Positions 1-5,377 of a stretch of DNA of 5,377 bases are shown piece after piece. The DNA is from Zymomonas sp. GTDB taxonomy: Bacteria; Pseudomonadota; Alphaproteobacteria; Sphingomonadales; Sphingomonadaceae. The stretch lies in assembly GCA_027489105.1 (NCBI GenBank), contig JAIYAJ010000363.1:1-5377 (forward strand), written 5' to 3'. Under the pieces are notes generated by a model, which worked only from the letters and a program-made list of their open reading frames with translations, had not been told where the DNA came from and searched no databases. The first letter of the stretch is position 1; the number at the start of each line of letters is the position of its first letter. Position numbers and translations under genes: made by a program.

Positions 1-1385
1 CGATAGAGTTCGTTGAGCGTCGGCAGGCGCCAGCCGCTATAGGCGGCACCGCGCAGCTGCACCGCCGCCAGACCCGGCGGGTTCCAGGCAATGCCTGCAC
101 GACCCGTCGTTTCGGTGCCCGAGCGGTCGGCATAGCGCTGGCTGTTCGCCGCCACGAGCGCGCCGCTGTTGCGGTTGATCTCGGTCCGCCGGCCGTCGCG
201 CAATTCCCAGCGGTCGATCCGGCCGCTCGCGGTCAGCGTCAGGCCCGGCGCCGGCAGCAGCGCCAGTTCGGCAAAGCCGCCATAGATGCGCTGCTCGCCG
301 CCCGCGACGCGGCCGACATTGGTCGCGACCACCACTTCCTCGGTCCGGCCGCTGACATGGCGCAGATCGCCGCCCAGCCGCAATGTCCGCCCCTCGCCCA
401 GCCAGGGCCGCAGTTCGAAACGGCCGCCGACCCCGTTGGCGGGGACATTATACTGGTCGAGCGATTGGGTAACGGTCGCCCGGCGCGCGCCGATGCTCGC
501 GAAGCCGCTCGAAAATTCGCGGTGCTGGAGCCAGGCGGTCGCCTCCCAGCCCCAACGACCACGCCCGACGAGGCGCAGCGAGGCGTCCACCGCCAGATTG
601 GCATTGCCGGTGAAAGGAACCCCGCGATCGCGTTGGTCGAGCAGGAAGGAACCATTGGCCTGCAGTTCGACATCCTCGCCCGCCGGGATCACAGCCCGCG
701 CCGAACCCCGGCTCTGGCGATAGCGCGCCGCGCGGTCGATCGGTCCCCGGTCGTCCGCGACGATCGGCACGAAGCCGTCGCCCCGAGCATGGCCGGCCGA
801 GATCATCGCAAAGCCCCCGCCGAGCGCTGTGGTGACGGTCGCATCGGCATCGAGCGAGTTGCGGCTGCCATAGGCCAGTCCGGCATCGACGCGCGGCGCG
901 TCGTCGCCGCCGATGCTCGTCAGTTCGATCGTCCCGGCGAGCGCGCCGGCGCCCTGCACGCCGCTTCCGCCCCCGCGCGTGACGCGGACATGGCCGATCC
1001 GCGCCGGATCGAGCGCGGCCCAGCTGATCCAGCCGCCGAACGGATCGATCACGGGGACCCCGTCGAGCAGGACGAGCGCGCGGGTCGCCGCATTGCCGCC
1101 CAGACCGCGCAGCGTCACACCCTGGCTCGTCGGGTGGGCCGACCGCGAATCCGACCGGCGAAATTGCTGAAAGCCGGCGGCATCGCGCAATATGTCTTCC
1201 ATCCGCCCGCTGGCCGACAGCGTCAGGCGGTCGCGATCGATGCTGACCACATCATAGGCGGCATCGCCCGGCGAGCGGTCGAGACCATAGCCCGAAACGA
1301 TGATGGTTTCGTCCTCCGCCGCGCAGGCCGGGTGCGCCAGTGCCGCCAAGATGGTGGCGCTCAACAATAAGCGGGCCTGCCGCAA
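1..1385 (-). CDS. TonB-dependent outer-membrane receptor, C-terminus cut by window edge
   Basis: This is the N-terminal 461 residues of a TonB-dependent receptor, a beta-barrel that imports a scarce ligand across the outer membrane using TonB energy. A TTG start is chosen because GGGAGG lies 6 bases upstream and a signal peptide follows directly: basic MRQAR, a hydrophobic run to about residue 17, then PACA with likely cleavage after A22. C21 has no proper lipobox. ETIIVSG (26-32) is a TonB-box-like segment. The plug spans about 35-157, with MEDILRDAAG (62-71), TLRGLGGN (91-98), LLDGVP (106-111), DPFGGW (114-119) and VRVTRGGG (133-140). Barrel strands follow, and the window ends in the conserved RLPTLNELYR. 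About 200 residues are probably missing for a receptor of this type. The frame is open throughout. The first internal ATG (M62) would remove the signal and TonB box. The plug resembles BtuB-type receptors, but the ligand cannot be told. It lies 99 bases downstream of the OlsB-type gene and may share its transcript. Confidence 0.9.
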   Translation of the reverse strand, partial: MRQARLLLSATILAALAHPACAAEDETIIVSGYGLDRSPGDAAYDVVSIDRDRLTLSASGRMEDILRDAAGFQQFRRSDSRSAHPTSQGVTLRGLGGNAATRALVLLDGVPVIDPFGGWISWAALDPARIGHVRVTRGGGSGVQGAGALAGTIELTSIGGDDAPRVDAGLAYGSRNSLDADATVTTALGGGFAMISAGHARGDGFVPIVADDRGPIDRAARYRQSRGSARAVIPAGEDVELQANGSFLLDQRDRGVPFTGNANLAVDASLRLVGRGRWGWEATAWLQHREFSSGFASIGARRATVTQSLDQYNVPANGVGGRFELRPWLGEGRTLRLGGDLRHVSGRTEEVVVATNVGRVAGGEQRIYGGFAELALLPAPGLTLTASGRIDRWELRDGRRTEINRNSGALVAANSQRYADRSGTETTGRAGIAWNPPGLAAVQLRGAAYSGWRLPTLNELY

Positions 1386-1391
1386 GACGAT

Positions 1392-1412
1392 CCTCCCTCA
1401 TGGTCTGGGAAG
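1392..1412 (-). promoter_or_regulatory. Leader hairpin that includes the receptor's ribosome binding site
   Basis: On the minus strand CTTCCC (1412-1407) can pair with GGGAGG (1397-1392) around a 9-base loop. This makes a 6-bp stem with one G-U pair. The 3' arm is the Shine-Dalgarno sequence of the TTG start at 1385, with 6 bases between. If the hairpin forms, it would hide the ribosome binding site and lower translation of the receptor. The pairing is seen in the sequence; the regulatory effect is inferred, and a stem this short can arise by chance in GC-rich DNA. Confidence 0.35.
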
Positions 1413-1418
1413 GCGGAT

Positions 1419-1431
1419 CACCATCCTGGTG
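1419..1431 (-). other. Small hairpin in the receptor leader
   Basis: On the minus strand CACCA and TGGTG form a perfect 5-bp inverted repeat around the 3-base loop GGA. It lies 6 bases upstream of the hairpin that covers the receptor's ribosome binding site, so the leader would carry two stems in a row. No U-run follows, so it is not a classical terminator for the upstream OlsB-type gene. Confidence 0.25.
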
Positions 1432-1484
1432 GCGGCGCGTCAATGCGTTTCGTGGGGCAGCAGCACCCGGACGCAGCGAAAAAG

Positions 1485-2276
1485 TCAGGCGGCGACCTCG
1501 AAACGCTGGGCATAGCGCGCGGCGATGCGCGCGACGGGGACCAGCACGAACACGTCGATCGTGTTGAAGGCGTGGTCGATATAGGCGCCGTCGCCGATCT
1601 CCGCGCCGACCCGCAGATAGGCCTTGATCAGCGGCGGCAGGCGCCGCAGCGCGATGCGGGGGTCATAGCCACCGATCGGCAGCGCCGCGAGCGGGATCGC
1701 CTGATCGCCGATCGCCCGGGCCCGCAATTCGGGCATCGCCATATGATTGTGCGCGAGCAGCGAAAGACCCTCGGCATGTTCGGCCGGGTTGACGCCGGGA
1801 AAGCTCGCGCACCCGAACATATAGCCGATCGCATGGCGCTGCAGATAATCGGCGATTCCGCGCCACAGCAGCTGGATCGTCCCGGCATCGCGATAGGCCG
1901 GATCAACGCAAGAGCGGCCGAGCTCGAGCAGTTCCATGCCCTCCCGGCGGCCATGCGCCAGCACCGGCGACAGGTCGAACTCATGCGCCGAATAGAAGCC
2001 GTCATGCGCCTCGGCGACGCTCTGGCGAAGCAGACGATAGGTGCCGACCACCGGGCTGCCCGGCCGGCCCTGATCCTCGACCAGCAGATGATCGCACAGG
2101 CCATCATAAGGATCGATGTCGCGCAGGTCGGCGAAGGCATCGCGTGCTGCGCCCATGTCGCGGAAGAATATGTCATAGCGCAGCCGCTGGGCGGCGACGA
2201 TATCGGCTTCGTCGCGTGCTAGCCTTACGGACAGCCGCCGCTCGCCCGAACCGGCCGACGATAGTGCCTGCGCCAT
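1485..2276 (-). CDS. olsB: OlsB-type GNAT acyltransferase (putative L-ornithine N-alpha-acyltransferase)
   Basis: This is a 263-residue protein of the OlsB family. Those enzymes transfer a 3-hydroxyacyl chain from acyl carrier protein to the alpha-amino group of ornithine, the first step to phosphorus-free ornithine lipids; a second enzyme, OlsA, adds the other chain. Family features run in order: QRLRYDIFFRDM (30-41), CDHLLVED (61-68), VVGTYRLLR (76-84), EFDLSP (99-104), ELGRSCVDPAYR (118-129), LLWRGIADYL (136-145), YMFGCASFPG (152-161), PPLIKAYLRVGAEIGDGAY (214-232) and IDHAFNTIDVFVLV (233-246). The ATG at 2276 is preferred because AAGGGGA lies 7 bases before it. A TTG at 2297 would add seven residues but has no good Shine-Dalgarno. 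There is no signal peptide or membrane segment, which fits a cytoplasmic or membrane-surface enzyme. No olsA gene is adjacent. Family membership is strong, but the amino-acid acceptor is inferred, since relatives can use other substrates. Confidence 0.82.
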   Translation of the reverse strand: MAQALSSAGSGERRLSVRLARDEADIVAAQRLRYDIFFRDMGAARDAFADLRDIDPYDGLCDHLLVEDQGRPGSPVVGTYRLLRQSVAEAHDGFYSAHEFDLSPVLAHGRREGMELLELGRSCVDPAYRDAGTIQLLWRGIADYLQRHAIGYMFGCASFPGVNPAEHAEGLSLLAHNHMAMPELRARAIGDQAIPLAALPIGGYDPRIALRRLPPLIKAYLRVGAEIGDGAYIDHAFNTIDVFVLVPVARIAARYAQRFEVAA

Positions 2277-2317
2277 GGACCCGTCCCCTTTCTGCAACTA
2301 TGGGAGGGTAATAATCG

Positions 2318-2334
2318 GGCCATGCGTCATGGCC
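2318..2334. promoter_or_regulatory. Perfect 7-bp inverted repeat, candidate operator
   Basis: The repeat is GGCCATG, spacer CGT, then CATGGCC: 14 of 14 arm bases match, and the site reads almost the same on both strands. It lies between the two divergent genes, 42 bases from the olsB start and 104 bases from the zwf start. It is next to the AT-rich stretch that could be the olsB -10 element. That size and symmetry suit a dimeric helix-turn-helix regulator. The regulator is unknown and none is encoded in the window. Confidence 0.4.
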
Positions 2335-2399
2335 GCTACCGCGCGGCGATCCATTTGCTACACAGGCGTTCCAACTGCGTTACATGGCGCGGAGCGCGG

Positions 2400-2417
2400 C
2401 GCCGGACAGAGCCGGCG
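2400..2417 (+). other. GC-rich hairpin just upstream of the zwf ribosome binding site
   Basis: CGCCGG (2400-2405) pairs perfectly with CCGGCG (2412-2417) around the 6-base loop ACAGAG. The stem ends 6 bases before the AGGGAG Shine-Dalgarno of zwf and would lie in the 5' leader of the zwf message. It has no U-run after it, so a terminator is unlikely. It could affect leader stability or ribosome access, or be a by-product of base composition. Confidence 0.3.
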
Positions 2418-2423
2418 AAAACG

Positions 2424-2429
2424 AGGGAG
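2424..2429 (+). promoter_or_regulatory. Ribosome binding site that sets the zwf GTG start
   Basis: AGGGAG lies 8 bases before GTG at 2438, a good match and spacing. The in-frame ATG at 2384 has no Shine-Dalgarno. Starting there would add 18 residues that my recalled relatives, such as Zymomonas Zwf, do not have. Confidence 0.7.
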
Positions 2430-2437
2430 ACCAACTG

Positions 2438-3895
2438 GTGACGACACCCAGCGAGAAGCTGCTTCTGTTCGGAGCGACCGGCGATCTATCGCAGCGCATG
2501 CTTTTGCCATCGCTCTACGGACTGGCCGCCGAGGGTCTTTTGGCGCCCGCGCTTGCAATCGTTTGCACAGCGCGCACCGTGATGACCGATACGGAGTTTC
2601 GGGTCTTCGCCGACACCGCGCTGCGCCGCTTCGTGCCAACCGAACGGCTCGACGACGACGCGCTGGCCGCCTTTCTCGAACGGCTCAGCTATGTACCGGT
2701 CGACGCGTCGAAGGAAGAGGACTTCGCGACCCTTGCAGAGCGCGTCGGCTCGACCGAGCGGGGCCTGTCGATCTTCCTGTCGACCGCGCCGTCGCTGTTC
2801 GGCTCGACGATCGAGGGCCTGGCCAACGCCGGTCTCGCCGGTGACGGGGTACGCATCGGCCTGGAAAAGCCGCTCGGCTACGACATGGCGTCCAGCCGGG
2901 TGATCAACGACGCCGTCGCGGCGGTCTTCCCCGAGGATCGCACCTTCCGCATCGACCATTATCTGGGCAAAGAAACCGTCCAGAACCTGCTCGCCCTGCG
3001 CTTCGCCAACAGCTTGTTCGAGCCGCTGTGGCGCGCCGGCGGGATCGAGCATGTCCAGATCACGGTGTCCGAAACCGTCGGCCTCGAAGGCCGGGTCGGC
3101 TTCTACGACGGAGCCGGGGCGATCCGCGACATGGTCCAGAACCACATGCTCCAGCTGCTCGCGCTGGTCGCGATGGAGCCGCCTGCGCAGTTCGACGCGA
3201 CCTCGGTCCGCGACGAGAAGGTCAAGGTTCTGCGTTCGTTGCGCCCGATCGACCGCGCCACCGTGGCGACCCACAGCGTGATCGGCCAATATGGCCCCGG
3301 CGCGATGGCCGGCGGGCCGGTACCGGGCTATCTCGACGAACTGGGCAAGCCGTCGGACACCGAAACCTTCGTCGCGCTCAAGGCGCACATCGACAATTGG
3401 CGTTGGCGCGGCGTGCCCTTCTACCTGCGCACCGGCAAACGCCTGCCCAGCCGGCAGTCGGAGATCTTCATCCGGTTCAAGAGCGTGCCCCACTCGATCT
3501 TCGAGGGGCGCGGCGCGATGTTGCAACCCAACAAGCTGATCATCCGTTTGCAGCCCGACGAGAATGTCCGGCTGATGCTGATGTCCAAGGAACCCGGCCT
3601 CGATCGCGACGGCATCCGCCTGCGTGAGGTGCCGCTCGACATCTCGATGCCCAACGCCTTCGCCGACAGCCGGCGTCGGATCGCCTATGAAAGGCTGCTG
3701 CTCGACCTGATCGAGGGCGACCAGACCTTGTTCGTCCGGCGCGACGAGGTAGAGGCCCAATGGGAGTGGATCGATGCGATCCGCGAAGGCTGGGCTGCCA
3801 ATTCGATGAAGCCCAAGCCCTACACCGCCGGGACATGGGGACCGTCCGCTGCGATCGCTCTGACCGAGCGCGACGGGGTCACCTGGCACGATTGA
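2438..3895 (+). CDS. zwf: Glucose-6-phosphate 1-dehydrogenase
   Basis: Zwf oxidises glucose-6-phosphate to 6-phosphogluconolactone with NAD(P)+, the entry step of the Entner-Doudoroff and oxidative pentose-phosphate routes in the cytoplasm. The product has 485 residues, normal for the family. The dinucleotide loop is GATGDLSQRM (12-21), followed by TAR (44-46), whose arginine corresponds to the residue that contacts the NADP 2'-phosphate in the Leuconostoc enzyme. EKPLGYD starts at 143. The active-site signature RIDHYLGK (171-178) and the general-base histidine H236 in MVQNHMLQL are intact. NWRWRGVPFYLRTGKRLP contains the substrate-side lysine K334. The C-terminus has YERLLLDLIEGD and GTWGPSAAIALTERDG. 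One oddity is M21 where the Leuconostoc enzyme has lysine (KRK); the recalled Zymomonas protein has the same change. It is the first gene of a likely zwf-pgl-edd operon. Dual NAD/NADP use is possible but cannot be read from the sequence. Confidence 0.97.
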   Translation: MTTPSEKLLLFGATGDLSQRMLLPSLYGLAAEGLLAPALAIVCTARTVMTDTEFRVFADTALRRFVPTERLDDDALAAFLERLSYVPVDASKEEDFATLAERVGSTERGLSIFLSTAPSLFGSTIEGLANAGLAGDGVRIGLEKPLGYDMASSRVINDAVAAVFPEDRTFRIDHYLGKETVQNLLALRFANSLFEPLWRAGGIEHVQITVSETVGLEGRVGFYDGAGAIRDMVQNHMLQLLALVAMEPPAQFDATSVRDEKVKVLRSLRPIDRATVATHSVIGQYGPGAMAGGPVPGYLDELGKPSDTETFVALKAHIDNWRWRGVPFYLRTGKRLPSRQSEIFIRFKSVPHSIFEGRGAMLQPNKLIIRLQPDENVRLMLMSKEPGLDRDGIRLREVPLDISMPNAFADSRRRIAYERLLLDLIEGDQTLFVRRDEVEAQWEWIDAIREGWAANSMKPKPYTAGTWGPSAAIALTERDGVTWHD

Positions 3896-3954
3896 GGCGC
3901 CGCAGCGCGCGACACGGCCAATGCGTGAAGCGGCGGCCATGAAAGGAAAGACTG

Positions 3955-4659
3955 ATGATCGAAGCCGAATGGTGGGACTATGAGGATGCCGATGAACTGG
4001 CCGAAGCGGTAGCCGGCGATATCGGTTTCATCGTCGAATCGGCGCTCGATGCGCGCGGACAATGCCTGCTCGCCCTGCCGGGCGGACGCACACCTGTCCC
4101 GATCTACGAAAAGCTGGCCAAGGCCAGGATCGACTGGAAGAAGGTGATGATCGTCCCGACCGATGACCGGATCGTGGCGATGACCGATCCGCTGTCGAAC
4201 GCGGCGATGCTGGCGCGCATTTTCCTGCCCAAGGGCGCCCGCGTCATCCCCTTCATCAGCGAGAAGGCCCCCGACCATAAGGCCGCCGGTCGGGCCGCCG
4301 ATGCGCGGCTGCAGGAACTGCCCTGGCCGCCCGATCTGGTCTGGCTGGGGATGGGCAATGACGGGCACACCGCCTCGATCTTCGCCGGTCCCGATCTCGA
4401 CGAGGCGCTGGACGCACCCAAGGCGCGTCGCGCGGTGGGCGTGCTGCCCGATCCGCTGCCCGCCGAGGCGCCTGTCGCCCGCGTGACGCTGACCCGCGCC
4501 GCCATATTGTCGGCGCGCACGCTGACCGTTGTCGTCACCGGCAAGGACAAGAAAAAGCTGCTCGAACGCGCGATCAAGGACGGCGCAGGCTCGCCGCTGC
4601 CGATCGGACGGGTTCTGGCCGACGCCGAGCAGGCGATCGACATTCATTGGTGCGCATGA
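3955..4659 (+). CDS. pgl: 6-phosphogluconolactonase (DevB/SugarP_isomerase type)
   Basis: Pgl hydrolyses 6-phosphogluconolactone, the Zwf product, to 6-phosphogluconate. The 234 residues cover one full SugarP_isomerase domain of usual length. Visible motifs are [15 protein letters not shown] (P42-P47 for the PGGRTP core, phosphate binding), PTDDRIV with D70-D71-R72 where many relatives have [17 protein letters not shown], and the signature [14 protein letters not shown] (132-145) with D136 and H138. H138 is the expected catalytic histidine. The ATG at 3955 has AGGA 7 bases upstream. The gene follows zwf by 59 bases and precedes edd by 55, both gaps without a terminator, which supports cotranscription. 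The frame is intact, with no signal peptide, so the protein should be cytoplasmic. Confidence 0.95.
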   Translation: MIEAEWWDYEDADELAEAVAGDIGFIVESALDARGQCLLALPGGRTPVPIYEKLAKARIDWKKVMIVPTDDRIVAMTDPLSNAAMLARIFLPKGARVIPFISEKAPDHKAAGRAADARLQELPWPPDLVWLGMGNDGHTASIFAGPDLDEALDAPKARRAVGVLPDPLPAEAPVARVTLTRAAILSARTLTVVVTGKDKKKLLERAIKDGAGSPLPIGRVLADAEQAIDIHWCA

Positions 4660-4714
4660 CCGGCGACGGGCGACGAGGCGCGCCCGGCCCGGTCCCAGCG
4701 AGGGAGTGGGAACG

Positions 4715-5377
4715 ATGACTTTGCATCCGGCCGTCGAGGCCGTCACCGCCCGGATCGTCGAGCGGTCCAGGCCAGGCCGTCAGGCCTATCTCGACCTGAT
4801 CGAGCGCGAGCGCGACACGGGCGTGGACCGTCCGCGCCTGTCCTGCGGCAATCTGGCGCATGGCTTCGCCGCTTCGGGCGAGGACAAGGCGGCGATCCGC
4901 GACGGCCGCGCGATGAACATCGGCATCGTAACCGCCTATAACGACATGCTGTCGGCGCATCAGCCCTATGGCCGCTATCCCGACCAGATGAAGCTGTGGG
5001 CGCGCGAGGCCGGCCTGACCGCGCAGGTCGCAGGCGGCGTCCCCGCCATGTGCGATGGCGTCACCCAGGGGCAGAAAGGCATGGAGCTGTCGCTGTTCAG
5101 CCGCGACACCATCGCCCTCTCGACCGCCGTCGCGCTGAGCCATGGCATGTTCGAAGGCGCAGCCCTGCTCGGCATCTGCGACAAGATCGTGCCGGGGCTT
5201 CTGATCGGCGCGCTGCGCTTCGGCCATCTGCCCACCATCCTGATCCCCGCCGGCCCGATGCCCTCCGGTCTGGCCAACAAGGAAAAGCAGCGCGTCCGCC
5301 AGCTCTATGCCGAGGGCAAGGTCGGCCGCGAGGAACTGCTCGAGGCCGAATCCGCCTCCTATCATGGCGCTGGTACC
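4715..5377 (+). CDS. edd: 6-phosphogluconate dehydratase, C-terminus cut by window edge
   Basis: Edd is an iron-sulfur dehydratase of the IlvD/Edd family that converts 6-phosphogluconate to KDPG, the committed step of the Entner-Doudoroff pathway. The window holds the first 221 of an expected 600 or so residues. Family blocks are [12 protein letters not shown] (43-54), [15 protein letters not shown] (71-85), [14 protein letters not shown] with C113, [10 protein letters not shown], and the family signature [13 protein letters not shown] starting at C155. The window ends in [10 protein letters not shown], just before the usual CTFYGTANSNQ block. C113 and C155 are likely cluster-associated cysteines; C44 is conserved as far as I recall. 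The sugar-acid form (Edd) is favoured over IlvD because of SCGN, AYNDM and the neighbours zwf and pgl. AGGGAG lies 8 bases before the ATG. In related genomes a glucokinase gene often follows, but that is outside the window. Confidence 0.96.
   Translation, partial: MTLHPAVEAVTARIVERSRPGRQAYLDLIERERDTGVDRPRLSCGNLAHGFAASGEDKAAIRDGRAMNIGIVTAYNDMLSAHQPYGRYPDQMKLWAREAGLTAQVAGGVPAMCDGVTQGQKGMELSLFSRDTIALSTAVALSHGMFEGAALLGICDKIVPGLLIGALRFGHLPTILIPAGPMPSGLANKEKQRVRQLYAEGKVGREELLEAESASYHGAGT

Larger units (their letters stand above)
2277..2437. promoter_or_regulatory. Divergent intergenic region between olsB and zwf
   Basis: These 161 bases must hold the promoters for both directions, since the neighbouring genes point away from each other. 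No strong sigma70 match was found. For zwf the best weak candidate is TTGCTA (2355-2360) and TTACAT (2380-2385), with a long 19-base spacer. For olsB an AT-rich stretch at 2309-2315 (GATTATTA on the minus strand when base 2316 is included) could serve as a -10 element, but has no clear -35. The inverted repeat at 2318-2334 sits just upstream of that stretch. Confidence 0.5.

Noticed and set aside
357..1370. 337-codon plus-strand open frame opposite the TonB-dependent receptor
   Set aside because: It is in exact codon register with the receptor, which shows a signal peptide, plug motifs and a good ribosome site. The plus-strand product has no recognisable domain.
1386..1484. Possible cobalamin riboswitch ahead of the BtuB-like receptor (GCTGCCCC is present on the minus strand)
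   Set aside because: The rest of the core was not found, and 99 bases is short for that element unless it overlaps the end of the OlsB-type gene. A covariance-model scan would settle it.
1443..2222. 259-codon plus-strand open frame opposite the OlsB-type gene
   Set aside because: It is an in-register antisense frame with no family features, while the minus strand encodes a clear OlsB-type protein. It ends exactly at a CTA leucine codon of that gene.
2384..2437. Upstream ATG start that would lengthen Zwf by 18 residues
   Set aside because: It has no ribosome binding site, the extra residues look unlike Zwf N-termini, and GTG at 2438 has AGGGAG at ideal spacing.
3921..3983. 20-codon small open frame overlapping the pgl start
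   Set aside because: There is no Shine-Dalgarno before its ATG and no coding signal. Translational coupling to pgl is not needed because pgl has its own good site.
3820..4746. 308-codon minus-strand open frame covering pgl
   Set aside because: It is the in-register complement of pgl, runs across both flanking gaps and has no recognisable motif.
4574..5365. 263-codon minus-strand open frame covering edd
   Set aside because: It is the in-register complement of edd. The plus strand matches the IlvD/Edd signature blocks.
5372..5377. The window ends exactly on GGTACC, a KpnI site, as a cloned fragment might
   Set aside because: Another GGTACC lies inside zwf at 3319-3324, and the left end shows no matching site, so this says nothing firm about biology or cloning.

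Overview
The window looks like chromosomal DNA from an alphaproteobacterium of the sphingomonad group (Sphingomonadales, the order that also contains Zymomonas). The DNA is GC-rich, with G or C favoured at third codon positions. The glucose-6-phosphate dehydrogenase closely resembles my memory of the Zymomonas mobilis enzyme, including the glycine-loop variant GDLSQRM. The gene order zwf-pgl-edd is the Entner-Doudoroff layout I associate with sphingomonads. This placement comes from recalled sequences, not from a search.

The left part is on the minus strand. A 263-residue GNAT-fold acyltransferase of the OlsB type (1485-2276) is followed, 99 bases downstream, by a TonB-dependent outer-membrane receptor (1385 down to base 1). 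The receptor starts at a TTG codon and its C-terminal barrel runs off the left edge. The gap between the two holds two small hairpins, the second of which includes the receptor's ribosome binding site.

The right part is on the plus strand. It holds zwf (2438-3895, GTG start), pgl (3955-4659) and edd (4715 to the right edge, partial), with gaps of 59 and 55 bases and a good Shine-Dalgarno sequence before each. Together they turn glucose-6-phosphate into 6-phosphogluconolactone, 6-phosphogluconate and then 2-keto-3-deoxy-6-phosphogluconate (KDPG). The KDPG aldolase gene (eda) is not in the window. The three genes are probably one operon.

The two blocks diverge from a 161-base intergenic region (2277-2437). 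It contains a perfect 7-bp inverted repeat with a 3-base spacer, which is the best operator candidate here, and a GC-rich hairpin just before the zwf ribosome binding site. No RNA genes, insertion sequences, CRISPR arrays or clear Rho-independent terminators were seen, and no stretch above 300 bases lacks a gene. The long open frames opposite each gene are antisense shadows explained by codon bias. Overall this is mostly conserved metabolic DNA. I found no convincing new system; the points worth a second look are regulatory, plus the substrate of the receptor and the role of the OlsB-type enzyme.
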